Shown piece by piece: positions 10,101 through 19,025 of a stretch of DNA of 64,000 nt. Source of the DNA: Pycnopodia helianthoides (lineage: Eukaryota > Echinodermata > Asteroidea > Forcipulatida > Asteriidae); NCBI GenBank assembly GCA_032158295.1, contig CM063258.1:5164583-5228582 (forward strand). Reading direction: 5' to 3'. Position numbers and translations under genes: made by a program. The first letter of the stretch is position 1. Every line of letters starts with the position of its first letter. Under the pieces are notes generated by a model. The model made no database searches. It saw nothing but the letters and a program-made list of their open reading frames with translations, and had not been told where the DNA came from.

Positions 10101-10832
10101 AAACAAGAAAAGACCTTTTTTTTTAGTTTTGCGAAGTGGCTGCTGTAAACACACCACACCAGTTTAAAGGCCCTGTACACTATTGGTAAGATCGAAAAAC
10201 ACAATGTTCACAGATTCACACATAACTTACATGATTTAAAGTAAGTAATGGTAGAAAGGGTTCCTTAAAATATTTCTGCCTAAAATGCTATCATTTCTGA
10301 GAAACGAGTAAAACAATAGTAATTATCGCGCGCGATAATTTGAAAAAACAGAAAACACATAAGATCTCTTTTCACTATTTTCTCGTGACCTCGATGACCA
10401 ATTGAGCTCAAACTTTCACAGGTTTGTTTGTTCATGCATATGTTTAATCACACAAAATGTGGACACTGATTTTGAGCTGTTACTAAAAGTGTACAATACC
10501 TTTAAGCACAGAGAGTGCGTGTAAGTCGATTTTAACATTTAGCAGCGGAGATAATCAATTGGTTTTATATCGTCCTCCCCTCTCCATTACAGGAAGACGA
10601 GAAAAGCTCAAGAAAGCACAGACACAAGAAGCAGAAGGACAAGGGCAAAGACCCCGGCCGACACGGCGACAAAGGAGACGGTGACGAGAAGAAGCGGAAG
10701 AAGAAGAAGCCGCGGGGAAGCGACGGAGAGGTGTCCGCGGAGGCCAAGCCGGCCTACGACGAGCTGGAAGCGTTCTTGGAGGGGCCCAGCCTGGGCTCGC
10801 CCTCAAGCGGACCGTCGTATGAGGCATTATGA
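1044..10832 (+). CDS. RABL6: RABL6 (Rab-like protein 6), 3' part of gene, 9 exons
   Basis: Rab-like protein 6 (also PARF/RBEL1) is a large GTPase-like protein with a long disordered tail. In vertebrates it shuttles between cytoplasm and nucleus and is linked to ARF and the cell cycle; that role is known of the family, not shown here. Exons: 1044-1149, 1732-1835, 2383-2492, 2788-3110, 4380-4563, 6423-6881, 8554-8692, 9653-9802, 10593-10832. Identity rests on the end of the GTPase-like domain (SMKNGFGLKYLHTFFNVPF, then ETLLRQLETN and EDQNYN), the acidic motif DEFIPDD, the motif NPMVASFQEEL, and the C-terminus with a Lys-rich block, DELEAFLEG and a final SYEAL. The family order is kept throughout. 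The reading frame is not continuous: exons 4, 6 and 8, and the exon 7/8 junction, each need a correction of one missing base. Either assembly errors or real decay would explain this. The 5' exons are outside the window. Confidence 0.9.
1205..1293 (+). repeat. SINE head, type II tRNA (Ser/Leu)-like
   Basis: The stretch GTGGCCGAGCGGTT is an A box and GGTTCGATTCC is a B box. The ends TGTCGTGG and CCATGACA pair as an acceptor stem of at least 7 bp, and the variable arm is long. This matches a class II tRNA with a CGA-like anticodon loop. Related heads occur at 12.58-12.66, 27.89-27.98 and 30.79-30.88 kb, so I read it as the head of a dispersed tRNA-derived SINE in a RABL6 intron, not a functional tRNA gene. 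Confidence 0.65.
1732..1835 (+). CDS. RABL6: RABL6 exon: post-GTPase helical segment
   Basis: The acceptor is AATGACTGCAG and the donor GTAAGT. It reads RETLLRQLETNNLETSATL then DELDMRKESEDQNYN, almost colinear with the vertebrate protein just after the GTPase-like domain. It starts in phase 0 and ends in phase 2. Confidence 0.93.
1850..2190 (+). repeat. About 31 bp minisatellite in RABL6 intron
   Basis: About eleven imperfect head-to-tail copies carry the core GGTTGTGATTGGTTCTTGAA followed by TGGTAGAGAGG. Units vary by 1-3 bases in length. The array starts within about 15 bp of the donor of the preceding exon. Confidence 0.9.
2383..2492 (+). CDS. RABL6: RABL6 exon: basic Arg/Lys linker
   Basis: The acceptor is TTCTGTTCTGCAG and the donor GTAAGC. 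The previous exon's last two bases plus G give Leu, then YIESLEERRRQRKAKAASP and a Thr/Pro-rich run. The family has an equivalent helix followed by Ser/Pro/Thr linker. It ends in phase 1. Confidence 0.85.
2788..3110 (+). CDS. RABL6: RABL6 exon: Ser/Pro linker and RFSKWFGGG motif, frame interrupted
   Basis: The incoming phase sets a frame that reads SPGNNQGSSRSTPVMQSP and a Pro/Thr/Ala-rich linker, but it meets TAA at 3096. The piece that resembles the family, SSLSQRFSKWFGGG followed by TKEEDLKKQ, is in another frame (one base fewer) and runs to the donor GTACAAG at 3111. That frame ends in phase 0, while the next exon needs phase 1. So either the sequence has one or more missing bases in C/G runs, or a different acceptor near 2836 and an extra small exon are used. 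The exon's existence is fairly sure, its exact frame is not. Confidence 0.6.
3111..4379. other. RABL6 intron with SINE fragment
   Basis: 3111-3785 is AT-rich and shows nothing I recognise. About 3790-4150 is a reversed SINE body: it holds GTTTACAAGGTGCTGTGGCGC, CCAATCCAACCAGGAACACC and GGACACAAGTGTCACGACTCG, all shared with 12.23-12.67 kb. A short unrecognised exon could hide here, because the flanking RABL6 exons do not agree in phase. Confidence 0.5.
4380..4563 (+). CDS. RABL6: RABL6 exon: VDEFIPDD acidic motif
   Basis: The acceptor follows GATCTTTTGGCAG and the donor is GTGAGT. It reads IETVAEVTPGPITSVDEF and IPDDGLGGFLDDDDGPG, then a Lys-rich run and a Pro/Thr stretch. The family has the equivalent VEDFVPDDRL segment. 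It needs one base from the previous exon and ends in phase 2. Confidence 0.9.
4600..4800. repeat. Diverged copy of MITE family E
   Basis: The words GCCTGTAAGCACAAAAAATTG, GCTTACCAGAAACTGGC and ACCAGCCACCATTCCATAA are the internal sequence of the GGGCCCAATTTCA-type MITE found at 11.86, 18.09, 18.5 and 18.83 kb. The terminal repeats are not clear here. Confidence 0.55.
4960..6180 (+). repeat. 21 bp minisatellite, about 58 copies
   Basis: Nearly perfect tandem copies of a 21 bp unit with core CCAGGGGCATGGAGGCAAT fill over 1.2 kb of a RABL6 intron. Occasional 1 bp changes in the G run (GGG, GGGG, GGGGG) shift the phase. A 21 bp period keeps all frames open, which produces long spurious ORFs on both strands. 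The right end runs into an inverted copy of the unit (GGCAATTGCCTCC), giving a small palindrome. Confidence 0.97.
6423..6881 (+). CDS. RABL6: RABL6 exon: NPMVASFQEEL motif and acidic tail, frame interrupted
   Basis: The acceptor is TTGAAACCAG after a C run and the donor is GTAAGA. The start frame reads SDEEVNPMVASFQEELDSED, matching the family's NPMVAGFQ-like motif, and continues through SSYDVDLSSDGEDG. It would then stop at 6649-6651. The convincing continuation DVSPEDDDDVDENDVYKSL, up to TSEDEHVHQ at the donor, lies one base back, so one base appears missing around 6565-6590 (GATGGGACGGCGAT). The downstream frame ends in phase 0, as the next exon needs. Confidence 0.85.
6882..8553. other. 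RABL6 intron: 193 bp duplication and SINE with nested MITE
   Basis: The segment starting GCATGCAAAAGAAAGATCAC at 6957 recurs at 7150 with about 90% identity over roughly 150 bp, a two-copy tandem duplication. After an unremarkable stretch (7310-7730), about 7735-8375 is a reversed SINE split by a MITE at 7845-8236. Confidence 0.6.
7845..8236 (-). mobile_element. MITE family A, copy 1, nested in a SINE
   Basis: The ends are TTAAAGGAACATTACAG and CTGTAATGTTCCTTGA. The inside matches the other eight copies, including the short palindrome AACGCTCACTGAGCG. It interrupts a SINE: GACCTACGGCTT continues at GTCCGTTCTAAAGGACG. The flanks are TTAA and TTGA. Confidence 0.92.
8554..8692 (+). CDS. RABL6: RABL6 exon: QQEDFNFLENVG segment
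   Basis: The acceptor is TTGATTCCTAACAG and the donor GTCAGT, which is weak. It reads PVSRTSSQTTDQDTSTASP, then SPMIQLQQEDFNFLENVG. The equivalent vertebrate segment has a similar hydrophobic/acidic patch. It starts in phase 0 and ends in phase 1, but the next exon is open only for an incoming phase of 2. Confidence 0.8.
8693..9652. other. RABL6 intron, no other feature
   Basis: I see poly-G (9131-9142), poly-T (about 9344-9359) and poly-C (9530-9541) runs and nothing gene-like. Confidence 0.5.
9653..9802 (+). CDS. RABL6: RABL6 exon: LPADDFDNLL and Lys-rich block, frame interrupted
   Basis: The acceptor is TTTCAACTCCGCAG and the donor GTGAGT. The only open frame at the start reads KAVLPADDFDNLLAVAKDED. 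The conserved end, SSSAVKKKKKHKSKDKDA, is in a frame one base back, and only that frame joins in phase with the final exon. A missing base is implied near ACACGGTGACGAG, and another at the junction with the previous exon, possibly in the AAAA run at 9653-9656. Confidence 0.8.
9890..10030. repeat. Diverged MITE family E fragment
   Basis: The phrases AATTATGCTTATCAGAATAAGG, ATACCAGCCAAACTACC and GGCTTAAGCAGCTCTAT correspond to the internal part and right end of the GGGCCCAATTTCA-type MITE. Confidence 0.55.
10164..10505 (+). mobile_element. MITE family B, copy 1
   Basis: The ends are TTAAAGGCCCTGTACACT and AGTGTACAATACCTTTAA, with TTAA on both sides. The inside includes the CG-rich palindrome ATTATCGCGCGCGATAAT. 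It is nearly identical to the copy at 15.90 kb and lies in the last RABL6 intron. Confidence 0.92.
10593..10832 (+). CDS. RABL6: RABL6 terminal exon
   Basis: The acceptor is CCCTCTCCATTACAG. The exon encodes 79 residues to TGA: a Lys/Arg/Asp-rich block (SSRKHRHKKQKDKGK, KKRKKKKPRGS), then AYDELEAFLEGPSLGS and the end SYEAL. The family ends with the same order: Lys-rich block, DELEAFL and a short acidic/aromatic tail. This is the clearest identification of the gene's 3' end. Confidence 0.95.
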   Translation, partial: EDEKSSRKHRHKKQKDKGKDPGRHGDKGDGDEKKRKKKKPRGSDGEVSAEAKPAYDELEAFLEGPSLGSPSSGPSYEAL

Positions 10833-10902
10833 AAACGGTAGTAGTCAAACTCATAAATTATTAGAAATTTTGGAAAAAACACGATGATAGTATAAACTGT
10901 CA

Positions 10903-10908
10903 AATAAA
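10903..10908 (+). terminator. Candidate RABL6 polyadenylation signal
   Basis: AATAAA lies about 70 bases after the RABL6 stop codon, and a second AATAAA is near 11014. Such hexamers are common in AT-rich DNA, so this is only a candidate. Confidence 0.45.
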
Positions 10909-11099
10909 TTCTCCAATTAATGTGGTGTGATGGGGTGGGAAAGGTGGAACATATACAATCAAGAAGGTCCAGCCCCACCCCCCCCCCATGAGGTATTGTC
11001 AATTACTACAAAAAATAAACTGTAACTTCCAATCATCACTTACTGATCATGTGAGATATTAGGAATTAACCCTCCTACCATATGACCATTCATTAATTC

Positions 11100-11825
11100 A
11101 CCGGTAATATGCTAGCTTGCAATTTGGCATCATGTGTTGAATGCATCGACACAGTACACGGTCAACCCTTTCAACTGTCTGACCATTCAATACCATCCAC
11201 TGTGGTTTTGAATGGTAGATAAACTATGCCGGCCTGCAATGGGATATCATGTGGTGAATGCATTTACACTGTTCACAGTCAACCCTCTTACTGTCTGACC
11301 ATTCAATACCATCCACTGTGGTTTTGAATGGTAGATAAACTATGCCAGCCTGCAATGGGATATCATGTGGTGAATGCATTTACACAGTACACAGTCAACC
11401 CTCTACTGTCTGACCATTCAATACCATCCACTGGGGTTTTGAATGGTAGATAAACTACGCCGGCCTGCAATGGATATCATGTGGTGAATGCATTTACACT
11501 GTTCACAGTCAACCCTCTTACTGTCTGACCATTCAATACCATCCACTGTGGTTTTGAATGGTAGATAAACTATGCCAGCCTGCAATGGGATATCATGTGG
11601 TGAATGCATTTACACTGTTCACAGTCAACCCTCTTACTGTCTGACCATTCAATACCATCCACTGTGGTTTTGAATGGTAGATAAACTATGCCGGCCTGCA
11701 ATGGGATATCATGTGGTGAATGCATTTACACTGTTCACAGTCAACCCTCTTACTGTCTGACCATTCAATACCATCCACTGTGGTTTTAAATGATACTATA
11801 GATAAACCATGCTAGCCTGCAGCCC
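11100..11825 (+). repeat. 116 bp tandem repeat, about 6 copies
   Basis: GACCATTCAATACCATCC recurs at 11181, 11297, 11412, 11527, 11643 and 11759, a period of 115-116 bp. Units hold GGGATATCATGTGGTGAATG and CAGTCAACCCTC. The first unit is more diverged. A single related unit lies at 37.96-38.10 kb. Confidence 0.96.
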
Positions 11826-11861
11826 CTCCCTACCGAGCATGCTTCAGCACCGGCATGTCAG

Positions 11862-12037
11862 GCCAGGGCCCAATTTCACAGAGCTGCTTAAGCACAAAAA
11901 GTAGCTAAGCACAATAAAAAAATATGCTTACCAGAATAAGATTACCAGCCAAAATAACATTCCACATGTACTGTTTGTGACTGGTGTCCTGCTTATTTTT
12001 GCAATATTTGCTGGTCAAGCAGCTCTATAAAATTGGG
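11862..12037 (+). mobile_element. MITE family E copy
   Basis: The left end GGGCCCAATTTCACAGAGC and right end GCTCTATAAAATTGGGCGCC are inverted repeats. The internal words GCTTACCAGAATAAG and ATTACCAGCCAAAATA match the copies at 18.09, 18.5 and 18.83 kb. Confidence 0.8.
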
Positions 12038-12229
12038 CGCCAGGTCTGAGGTCATTGGGCAGCGTGCTGTTTGTTTTCCGGACTCGCCAAGCCACTTATG
12101 ATAATAGGGCCTGCTCTACCATTGCTCCCCGCCGCTGGAAGTCTTCGCGTGATTATCATCTTAGAAACACACTTGTCATTTCCCTTTCCAACAGTTTCTT
12201 AAAACACATCGTTTCAGACTGGCCTAGAT

Positions 12230-12668
12230 AATAATAATGATACTAGTGGCTTCTTATAAAGCGCTCAAATCCGTCACTCAGTGACTCTCATGGCGCTCCA
12301 CCATTATTGTATAGTTTATCCTGCAAGGTATGTGGAGCTACGTTTTGAAATATGAGACCTTTTTTCTCCTTTACATAGCACCATGTAATGGTTTACAAGG
12401 TGCTGTGGCGCAATATGCTGCCAATCAGACCAGGAACACCGAGGCGAACCCCTTCTCTTTACGATAAGTGCACTGGGTTGTTTTACGTGCATTACACAAC
12501 ACACGGGACCTACGGCTTTACGTCCCATCCCAAGGACGCAGCAATAATGGTTAAGTGTCTTGCTTAAGGACACAAGTGTCAAGACCGGGACTCGAACCCA
12601 CACTCTGCTGATCAGAAACATCAGAGCGTGGGTGCGGTGTTCTTATCCGCTCGGCCACGACACGCCAC
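12230..12668 (-). repeat. Full-length tRNA-headed SINE
   Basis: Read on the - strand it has a type II tRNA-like head (12580-12665, A box GGCCGAGCGG, B box GGGTTCGAGTCCC), then GGTCTTGACACTTGTGTCC-type body, the segment GATTGGCAGCATATTGCGCC, and an ATT-rich tail. Pieces recur at 0.1, 3.8, 7.7, 30.8, 42.9, 50.3 and 62.5 kb. Confidence 0.85.
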
Positions 12669-14214
12669 ATCTGAGATTTGTTTTTGATTGACCTCGACTG
12701 GCGCCGTTGAATGTTATACAGATAAAGTACGCCCTATAAATGCTGTATTATTATTATTATTATTAATTAACAAAACAATTCTCAAATTGCTGAGTATCTT
12801 TATAATACACCTGCCAACGACAAATGAAAATTTCAGTAAGGTTTTGAAATTTGTCGAGACACATTATGATGTTGAAATAGCAAATCACCAATTGCCAAGT
12901 GGGCCAAGAAATGCAACTAAAGTTGATAAAGTTTTTCATAAACTACAATACTTATAGTCAATAAATGAAGTAAAATCAGCCAAACTATGAAGGTGCCATT
13001 ATAAATATTGAAAATACCCTCTTACAATAGTGTCAGATTGTATTGGACATCCAATTGCAAGTATTGTTCTTGTTTCTGGAATGGTTTAACGTGAGTTATG
13101 ATATTGATATTGAGAAATGCTCCCTGAAAAAATCACATCTGTAGTGTTTAAGAAATCCATTCCAATTAAGTGTCTTTGAAAAATGTGCATGGTAGAAAAA
13201 CTATCCCCAATTGTGGCGGCTTGTTCTACTTAAATAAGTACTCCATTTACCAATTAAGGAATTGTTTATTTTTATTTTTTTATTTTATTTATTTATTTAT
13301 TTTTTTTTTTTTTGGGGGGGGGATGTTGCACCCCTTATAACCCTCCTGGTGCCCCGCTAGTTACCCCTCTAAAGTTTTCATAGCAAACCCCATCTGTTCG
13401 CAATATTACTAATATTTCAGTGCCCCAATTTATCCCTTTTTAATAGCAAACCAATTTTGAGTGCCATAGAAAACTGAAAAAAACGCTGTACAAATTTGGG
13501 TGCTGGAAGACGAAACGCATTGGCGTTGTCTCCGAAATGTAACAAACTAATTTGATGAAAAAAATTCATAGATTGGTTGAATTGTATCTTTATGATAAAG
13601 AAAGTAGAGGATGGGAAGTCGGTTTCTCTGCTCCGAATAAATTACCCGTAAACCATTCATTTCTGGATTATCACCACCACATGCCCAGCTAATATTGTTG
13701 ATTTTTGTTCTCACATCTTTTAAATCTAAAGGTCTGGAAAAAAAAACATTAGCAGAAGTTCAAGGTATTATACAGGATTGGTGGAGCTGACAAAAGTAGT
13801 CGCAGACAGTGTTCATGTTTTGTGTGATCAACCATGTACATGAAATAACAAACCTGTGAAAATTTGGGCTCAATCCCATGTGTGAGTCAGGAGAAAAAAA
13901 AGTGAAAAAACCATGCACAATTTTCAGCATGTAAACACATTGTCCTTAATTTGGGTTGGAACGACCAAAATCAGCTGTTGCGTTGGTTTTTTAAAAAAGG
14001 ATTCAGATACAGTTTTCTTGAAAATGACTTCATTTCACAGGGAAATAAATCACAGACAAAATGGTTGTAGTATGAACTTCATAATCAGTGAGCTTCCAGA
14101 CTAAAAATTAAACAGTGAATCCTGTATAATACCATCAAACAATTTCTGTTTGTCTGTCTGTTTGAGAAGCTGTATCAGTTTGATCCTGAACTTCAAACAA
14201 TAACACTGAAACAA
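12669..14214. other. Intergenic, AT-rich, one diverged MITE
   Basis: 12669-13750 shows an ATT microsatellite (about 12745-12765), poly-T and nothing gene-like. About 13757-14137 has inverted ends (GGTATTATACAGGATTGGTG and CCTGTATAATACCATC) and an internal AACCTGTGAAAATTTGGGCTC motif typical of the TTAA MITEs here. Confidence 0.55.
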
Positions 14215-14609
14215 TTAAAGGGACATTACAGAATTGGTTTTTGCTAACAAAACAGTTGCTGGCAGTGTAAGCACTTTATGTAATCCACCATATACATGAA
14301 CTGACAAACCTGTAGAAGTTTGAGATCGATCGGCCATCTGGGTCACAAGAAAATAAAGAAAAAAAAGATTACACATTTGCATGAAATCATATAGATTCAA
14401 CAAATGAATAAAACGCTCACTGAGCGATAAACTCCAATCGGAAAACTAGTTTATTCATTTCTCATCAAATATGGCATTTCAGACAGAAATATTTGAAGGG
14501 ATGTTTTCTACTATCATCATCATTAGACCGTGTAAGTTTTATGTAAATCTGTGATCAAAAAGTATATTTTACAAGTTTTTTTCTTACAAATTCTGTAATG
14601 TTCCTTTAA
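14215..14609 (-). mobile_element. MITE family A, copy 2
   Basis: TTAAAGGGACATTACAG to CTGTAATGTTCCTTTAA, with the same interior as the other copies. It is the only one of the nine that is intergenic. Confidence 0.93.
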
Positions 14610-14929
14610 AATGAAAACAATGAGTGTTGTAAATTGAAAAAAAAACAAGTCTTTGTGGAACACTATTTTACATATAATTCTAGTGATCATTTTTAAGCCG
14701 AATTAAAAAGATACTGTGGTTTGTATTTTGTACTTGTGTAGGTTTTGTTTGGTTAAACCAATATTAACAGTACTAAGGTGTTATTTGTTACTCGACTGGT
14801 TTGTCACCAAACAAATATGGTTAGTTTTGGTTTCAAAATTTTGTATACTGACTTATTTTTCAGAATGATGGAAAACAATTCTGGCTGCAATAGCAAATAA
14901 TTTTAAATTGTTAATCCAGTTCTGTTAAT

Positions 14930-15353
14930 AAAGGTAGGGTCATAGTTTGGTAAATACTCCAAAAGTTAACGGTTGTTAAAAAGTTACTCTGTGAGAAGCA
15001 CGGCAGCTGTTGATAGTAAAAAAGTATTTTGAGAAAGGATTCCCTTCAAAGTAATATGGTTTGGATAATATCGTTCATCCCAAAAAACATTTGAATGTGA
15101 GAAAAGATTCGTGCATGAATCGTTTCTCAGATTCCCGAGGGTTGGTGTCCGTTCCACGAGTGCTGCGACCAGAGATGCTAAACGTGGATAGATTCGATGT
15201 TGTGAAAATACCGCGACAGTTTTGTGCTGTTTTCTCGGCAAGTAGACACTTTATACAGCTGAAACTTTGGACTTTGATTGTATCTTTCTTTATAATTGTG
15301 CCTGTAAACCAGGATTGCATTGACAAAAAACCAATCTATGACCCCACCTTTAA
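14930..15353 (+). mobile_element. MITE family D copy
   Basis: The inverted ends AAAGGTAGGGTCATAGTTTGG and CCAATCTATGACCCCACCTTT delimit about 420 bp. Related ends occur at 23.59-24.11, 25.91-26.37 and 44.80 kb. Confidence 0.8.
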
Positions 15354-15897
15354 AGGAAAAGCTGAGGGCGATCTGAGTTGACAGCTTGGGCAGAGGCTAT
15401 GGCTGGAAAATTGCCTAGTCTACAATGTTGTCGCTGCAGCCAACTGCCATAGCTGTAGCCGAAGTTGCTTGATTTGGACATGCTGCCATAAATTGAAATC
15501 TCCTCAAAAGATGGACTAACCACAACTATGCAGTGTTCTCCAAAATCAAATAAAAAGTATAGTGCACCTCCACGTATTCTGTGGCGCCTGTCACGTTGAA
15601 GAAGTCCTGCCAAGGTTGTTGTTGTTGTTGTTGTTTGTTTTTTTTTTTCATTTTGTATTGTTTATTTTTCTCACTTAAAATGTACCATTACAAGAACAAA
15701 TTTTTGAAAAACATCTTATTTTTGAAAAACAAATTTAAGGACTCCCCTTTGGACCTACGCCTACCTTCTAAGTTAACGACACATGCAGAGCTCAATTGTG
15801 CAGGAAACTTGACTCGCTGTCTCTTGCCTTAGTCACCCCCCCCCCCCAGCGCTATTCTTTAATTTTTAAAGTTGGAGGATACTGCTATTAATAACCT
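15354..15897. other. Intergenic, no recognised feature
   Basis: I see a short GTT microsatellite (about 15617-15635) and a C run, nothing gene-like. Confidence 0.5.
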
Positions 15898-16241
15898 TTA
15901 AAGGCCCTGTACACTATTGGTAAGATCGAAAAACACAATGTTCACAGATTCACACATAACCTACATGATTTAAAGTAAGCAATGGTAGAAAGGGTTCCTT
16001 AAAATATTTCTGCCTAAAATGCTATCGTTTCTGAGAAACGAGTAAAACAGTAGTAATTATCGCGCGCGATAATTTTAAAAAAAACAGAACACACATAAGA
16101 TCTCGTTTCACTATTTTCTTGTGACCTCGATGACCAATTGAGCTCAAACTTTCACAGGTTTGTCTGTTCATGCATATGTTTTAATCACACAAAATTGGAC
16201 ACTGATTTTGAGCTGTTACCAAAAGTGTACAATACCTTTAA
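15898..16241 (+). mobile_element. MITE family B, copy 2
   Basis: TTAAAGGCCCTGTACACT to GTGTACAATACCTTTAA, close to identical to the copy at 10.16 kb in the same orientation. Confidence 0.93.
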
Positions 16242-16975
16242 ATTTAAATAAAATAACATTTTTTTTTTTATAATGTTGGATAATTTTGGGCTCAGTCAGA
16301 AGTCCAGTCACAGCATTTGAGAAAATAATTGAGGTTGAGTCTGTCCTTTTTAATGGAAATAAGTGTGCTTTTTTGTTAAACATTCTTCCTATTTTTAAAA
16401 CGTAACACCTAAAATAAAAGTCTATTTTTTAAGCAGGTTCCTATTGAATGCAATGGTGTATGTGAAGATGCAATTTTTGGTGTACAAATTAGACGACAGT
16501 GCAGTGTTGCCCCCAGTTGATTTTTGTTTAGCTTTTGCGTGGACTGTTTAGGAATCTCCGCGTTGGGAGGGGGAGGGCTACTTCACAACGTTGGTAATGT
16601 TTATGTAAAGCATGAATCAGGTTTAAGATGTACTGTTTGTATTTTCCTGTATTGAAAACGATGACACTTCTTTGGTTTAAACCCTAACTCCCTTTATGAG
16701 TGATTTGCTAGGATCCTCCCTTACTCAGTTAAATTCCAACGCCATATTGGAGCAACCAATATTCCAACAACCAAACTGGTGGACTCTGATTAGGGTGGTA
16801 TGCCTGACCCTATATGTAAAGCTAGCCTTGATGGAAGGGCTGTCTTGTGCCGACTCAATTGCCTAGTAGTCCACGCACTGGGTCCTTAAGGACACAAAAC
16901 ATGCACATGCGGTACCCCCAAGTCTTACACTATCTGTCTTGCCCAGATGCAAACCACGCTCACAGTCTGTCAGGA
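16242..16975. other. Intergenic, no recognised feature
   Basis: AT-rich spacer without a convincing ORF or repeat. Confidence 0.45.
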
Positions 16976-17755
16976 GCATGGATTCGGTGTACACTGAGTG
17001 TGTGGAAGCAGTGTACATCGAGTGCGTTCTACAGGTGCGTGGACCTGGTGTACACCGAGTGCACCGACCCGGTGTACGACGAGTGCACCGACTCTATGTA
17101 CACTGAGTACACGGACTTGAATTACACCGAGTGCCTGGACTCGAATTACACCAAGTGCGTAGACGCGGTGTTTGAGTTCGTGGACTCGGTGTACACCGAG
17201 TGTGTAGACTCAGTGTACGAGTGTGTGGACTCGGTGTTCACCGAGTGTGTGGACTCCGTGTACACCGAGTGCTTGGACTCGGTGTACACCAAGTGCGTGG
17301 ACTCAGTGTGTTGACTCGGTGTACACCGAGTGCGTTGACTCGGTGTACACCAAGTGCGTGGACTCAGTGTGTTGTGTACACCGAGTGCATGGACTCGGTG
17401 TACACCAAGTGCGTGGACTCAGTGTACACCAAGTGCGTGGACTCAGTGTGTTGTGTACACCGAGTGCGTGGACTCAGTGTTGTGTACACCGAGTGCGTGG
17501 ACTCAGTGTACACCAAGTGCGTGGACTCAGTGTGTTGTGTACACCGAGTGCGTGGACTCAGTGTGTTGTGTACACCGAGTGCGTGGACTTGGTGTACACC
17601 AAGTGCGTGGACTCAGTGTGTTGTGTACACCGAGTGCGTGGACTCAGTGTACACCAAGTGCGTGGACTCGGTGTACACCAAGTGCGTGGACTCGGTGTAC
17701 ACCGAGTGCGTGGACTCAGTGTGTTGATTCGGTGTATAGACTCGGTGTACAATCA
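16976..17755 (+). repeat. 24 bp minisatellite with 8-residue periodicity
   Basis: About 30 copies of a 24 bp unit with core GTGTACACCGAGTGCGTGG. The first 12 or so units are diverged yet stay open in one frame, reading variants of CVDSVYTE. From about 17300 the units are homogenised and interrupted by a repeated GTGTTGT insertion that breaks the frame. A 163-codon array ORF (about 16.85-17.31 kb) results. No start context or gene neighbour supports a protein, so I treat it as a repeat. Confidence 0.93.
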
Positions 17756-18084
17756 AGTCTGATGTAAAAGCATACTTAGTTTACTAGTGCAGTCCTCAGT
17801 CCAATGGATCAATGAAACAAAGGCTGAGACTCACTGATTACAGCCTTTTTGTATTCTGATTGTCTCTGTTATTTTTACTTGAACCTTATTAGGCCTGCTA
17901 CCCTGGAAATAATTGTTGTGTATAGTTGGGAGTATTTAAAACTGATAACATACAGCATTGTCCAGGGTCTAATTCAATGAATTCAAATGCAACAACTACA
18001 TGTACATAGTTGCAATGTTGTGTTCACAGGGACAATGGTTTAATTTTGATGCCAGTAGGCCCCCTACAGGGTCGATCATGCAAG

Positions 18085-18285
18085 GCCCCCCATTTCGTAG
18101 GGCTGCTGAAGCACAAACAAAAAGTAGCTACAAGCACAACAAATTTAAGCTTACTAGAACAAGGTTACCAGCCGAAATACCGTGTTACGGTGACAGGTAA
18201 CCTGCTCATTTTTGCTTAGCAGAAAACTGTTCAACATTTTTGTTCTCTTTTTTTCTTCGCTTAAAGCAGCTCTATGAAAATGGAC
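18085..18285 (+). mobile_element. MITE family E copy
   Basis: The interior AAGTAGCTACAAGCACAACAA, GGTTACCAGCCGAAATACC and right end AAGCAGCTCTATGAAAATGG match family E. Confidence 0.7.
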
Positions 18286-18499
18286 ACTGTATGAACCTAT
18301 GATTACTGCTTAAGTGTGTGTGGGGGAGTTACTCTTACAAGTAGCTCTGTCTTGTTACTGTCTCATAAAATACATTAATACTGCTGCAAACACAGGATGT
18401 CTAATTCTTCTTAAAAAATTCTAAATTTTGCAATTCTTATCAAACTCCACATTCTTTAAACTAGCTGCTGTTCTTAGATACCGTCCGGTGGATTTCTTA

Positions 18500-18700
18500 C
18501 TGGAGCCAAATTTCAGAAAGCTTTTTAAGACACACAAAAAAAATTGCTTAGCTTAGAAGAATCCTGCATAGCAGGAACGGGTTACCAGCCAAAATACCAT
18601 GCAGTGTATATTGTTTGTCACTGGTTCCCTGTTAATTTCTGCTTAAGCAGAACAAAATTGCTAAGCACAACTTTTCTGCTCGACAGCTTTATGAAGCATG
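18500..18700 (+). mobile_element. MITE family E copy, diverged
   Basis: Starts near CCAAATTTCAGAAAGC, holds GGGTTACCAGCCAAAATACC and ends near GACAGCTTTATGAAGC, a diverged form of the family's inverted ends. Confidence 0.6.
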
Positions 18701-18832
18701 CCATTTGCAAGTTAGTATTCGAATAACAAGTCTGGTACAGTGACTTGATTGGTCATGAGTGAACACTCAAATGGGACTCCCCAGACTAAAGACAGTGCTG
18801 GTACAATGTATGTTTCGATAGCAACCTCCAGG

Positions 18833-19025
18833 GCTCAATTTCATAGAGCTGCTTAAGCACAAAAAGTAGCTAAGCACAACAAAATTATGCTTACCGAAAA
18901 ATAAGGTTACCAGCCAGAATGCCATCTCTCATGTACTATCTGTTGCTGGTATCCTGCTTATTTTTGGCTAACCGGAAATTGTTTAAGCAGTATTTTTTGC
19001 TTAAGCAGCTCCATGAAATTGGGCC
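18833..19025 (+). mobile_element. MITE family E, best copy
   Basis: Clear inverted ends: GGGCTCAATTTCATAGAGC and GCTCCATGAAATTGGGCCC. Total about 190 bp. The termini continue into GCTTAAGCA on both sides. Confidence 0.88.

Noticed and set aside
11100..11825. CRISPR-like array
   Set aside because: Whole 116 bp units repeat without unique spacers, and this is animal DNA.
15061..15381. 106-codon ORF
   Set aside because: Lies inside a family D MITE.
17200..17762. Overlapping 137-179 codon ORFs on the + strand
   Set aside because: Three frames are open at once over the 24 bp array, as expected of a repeat with a period divisible by three.
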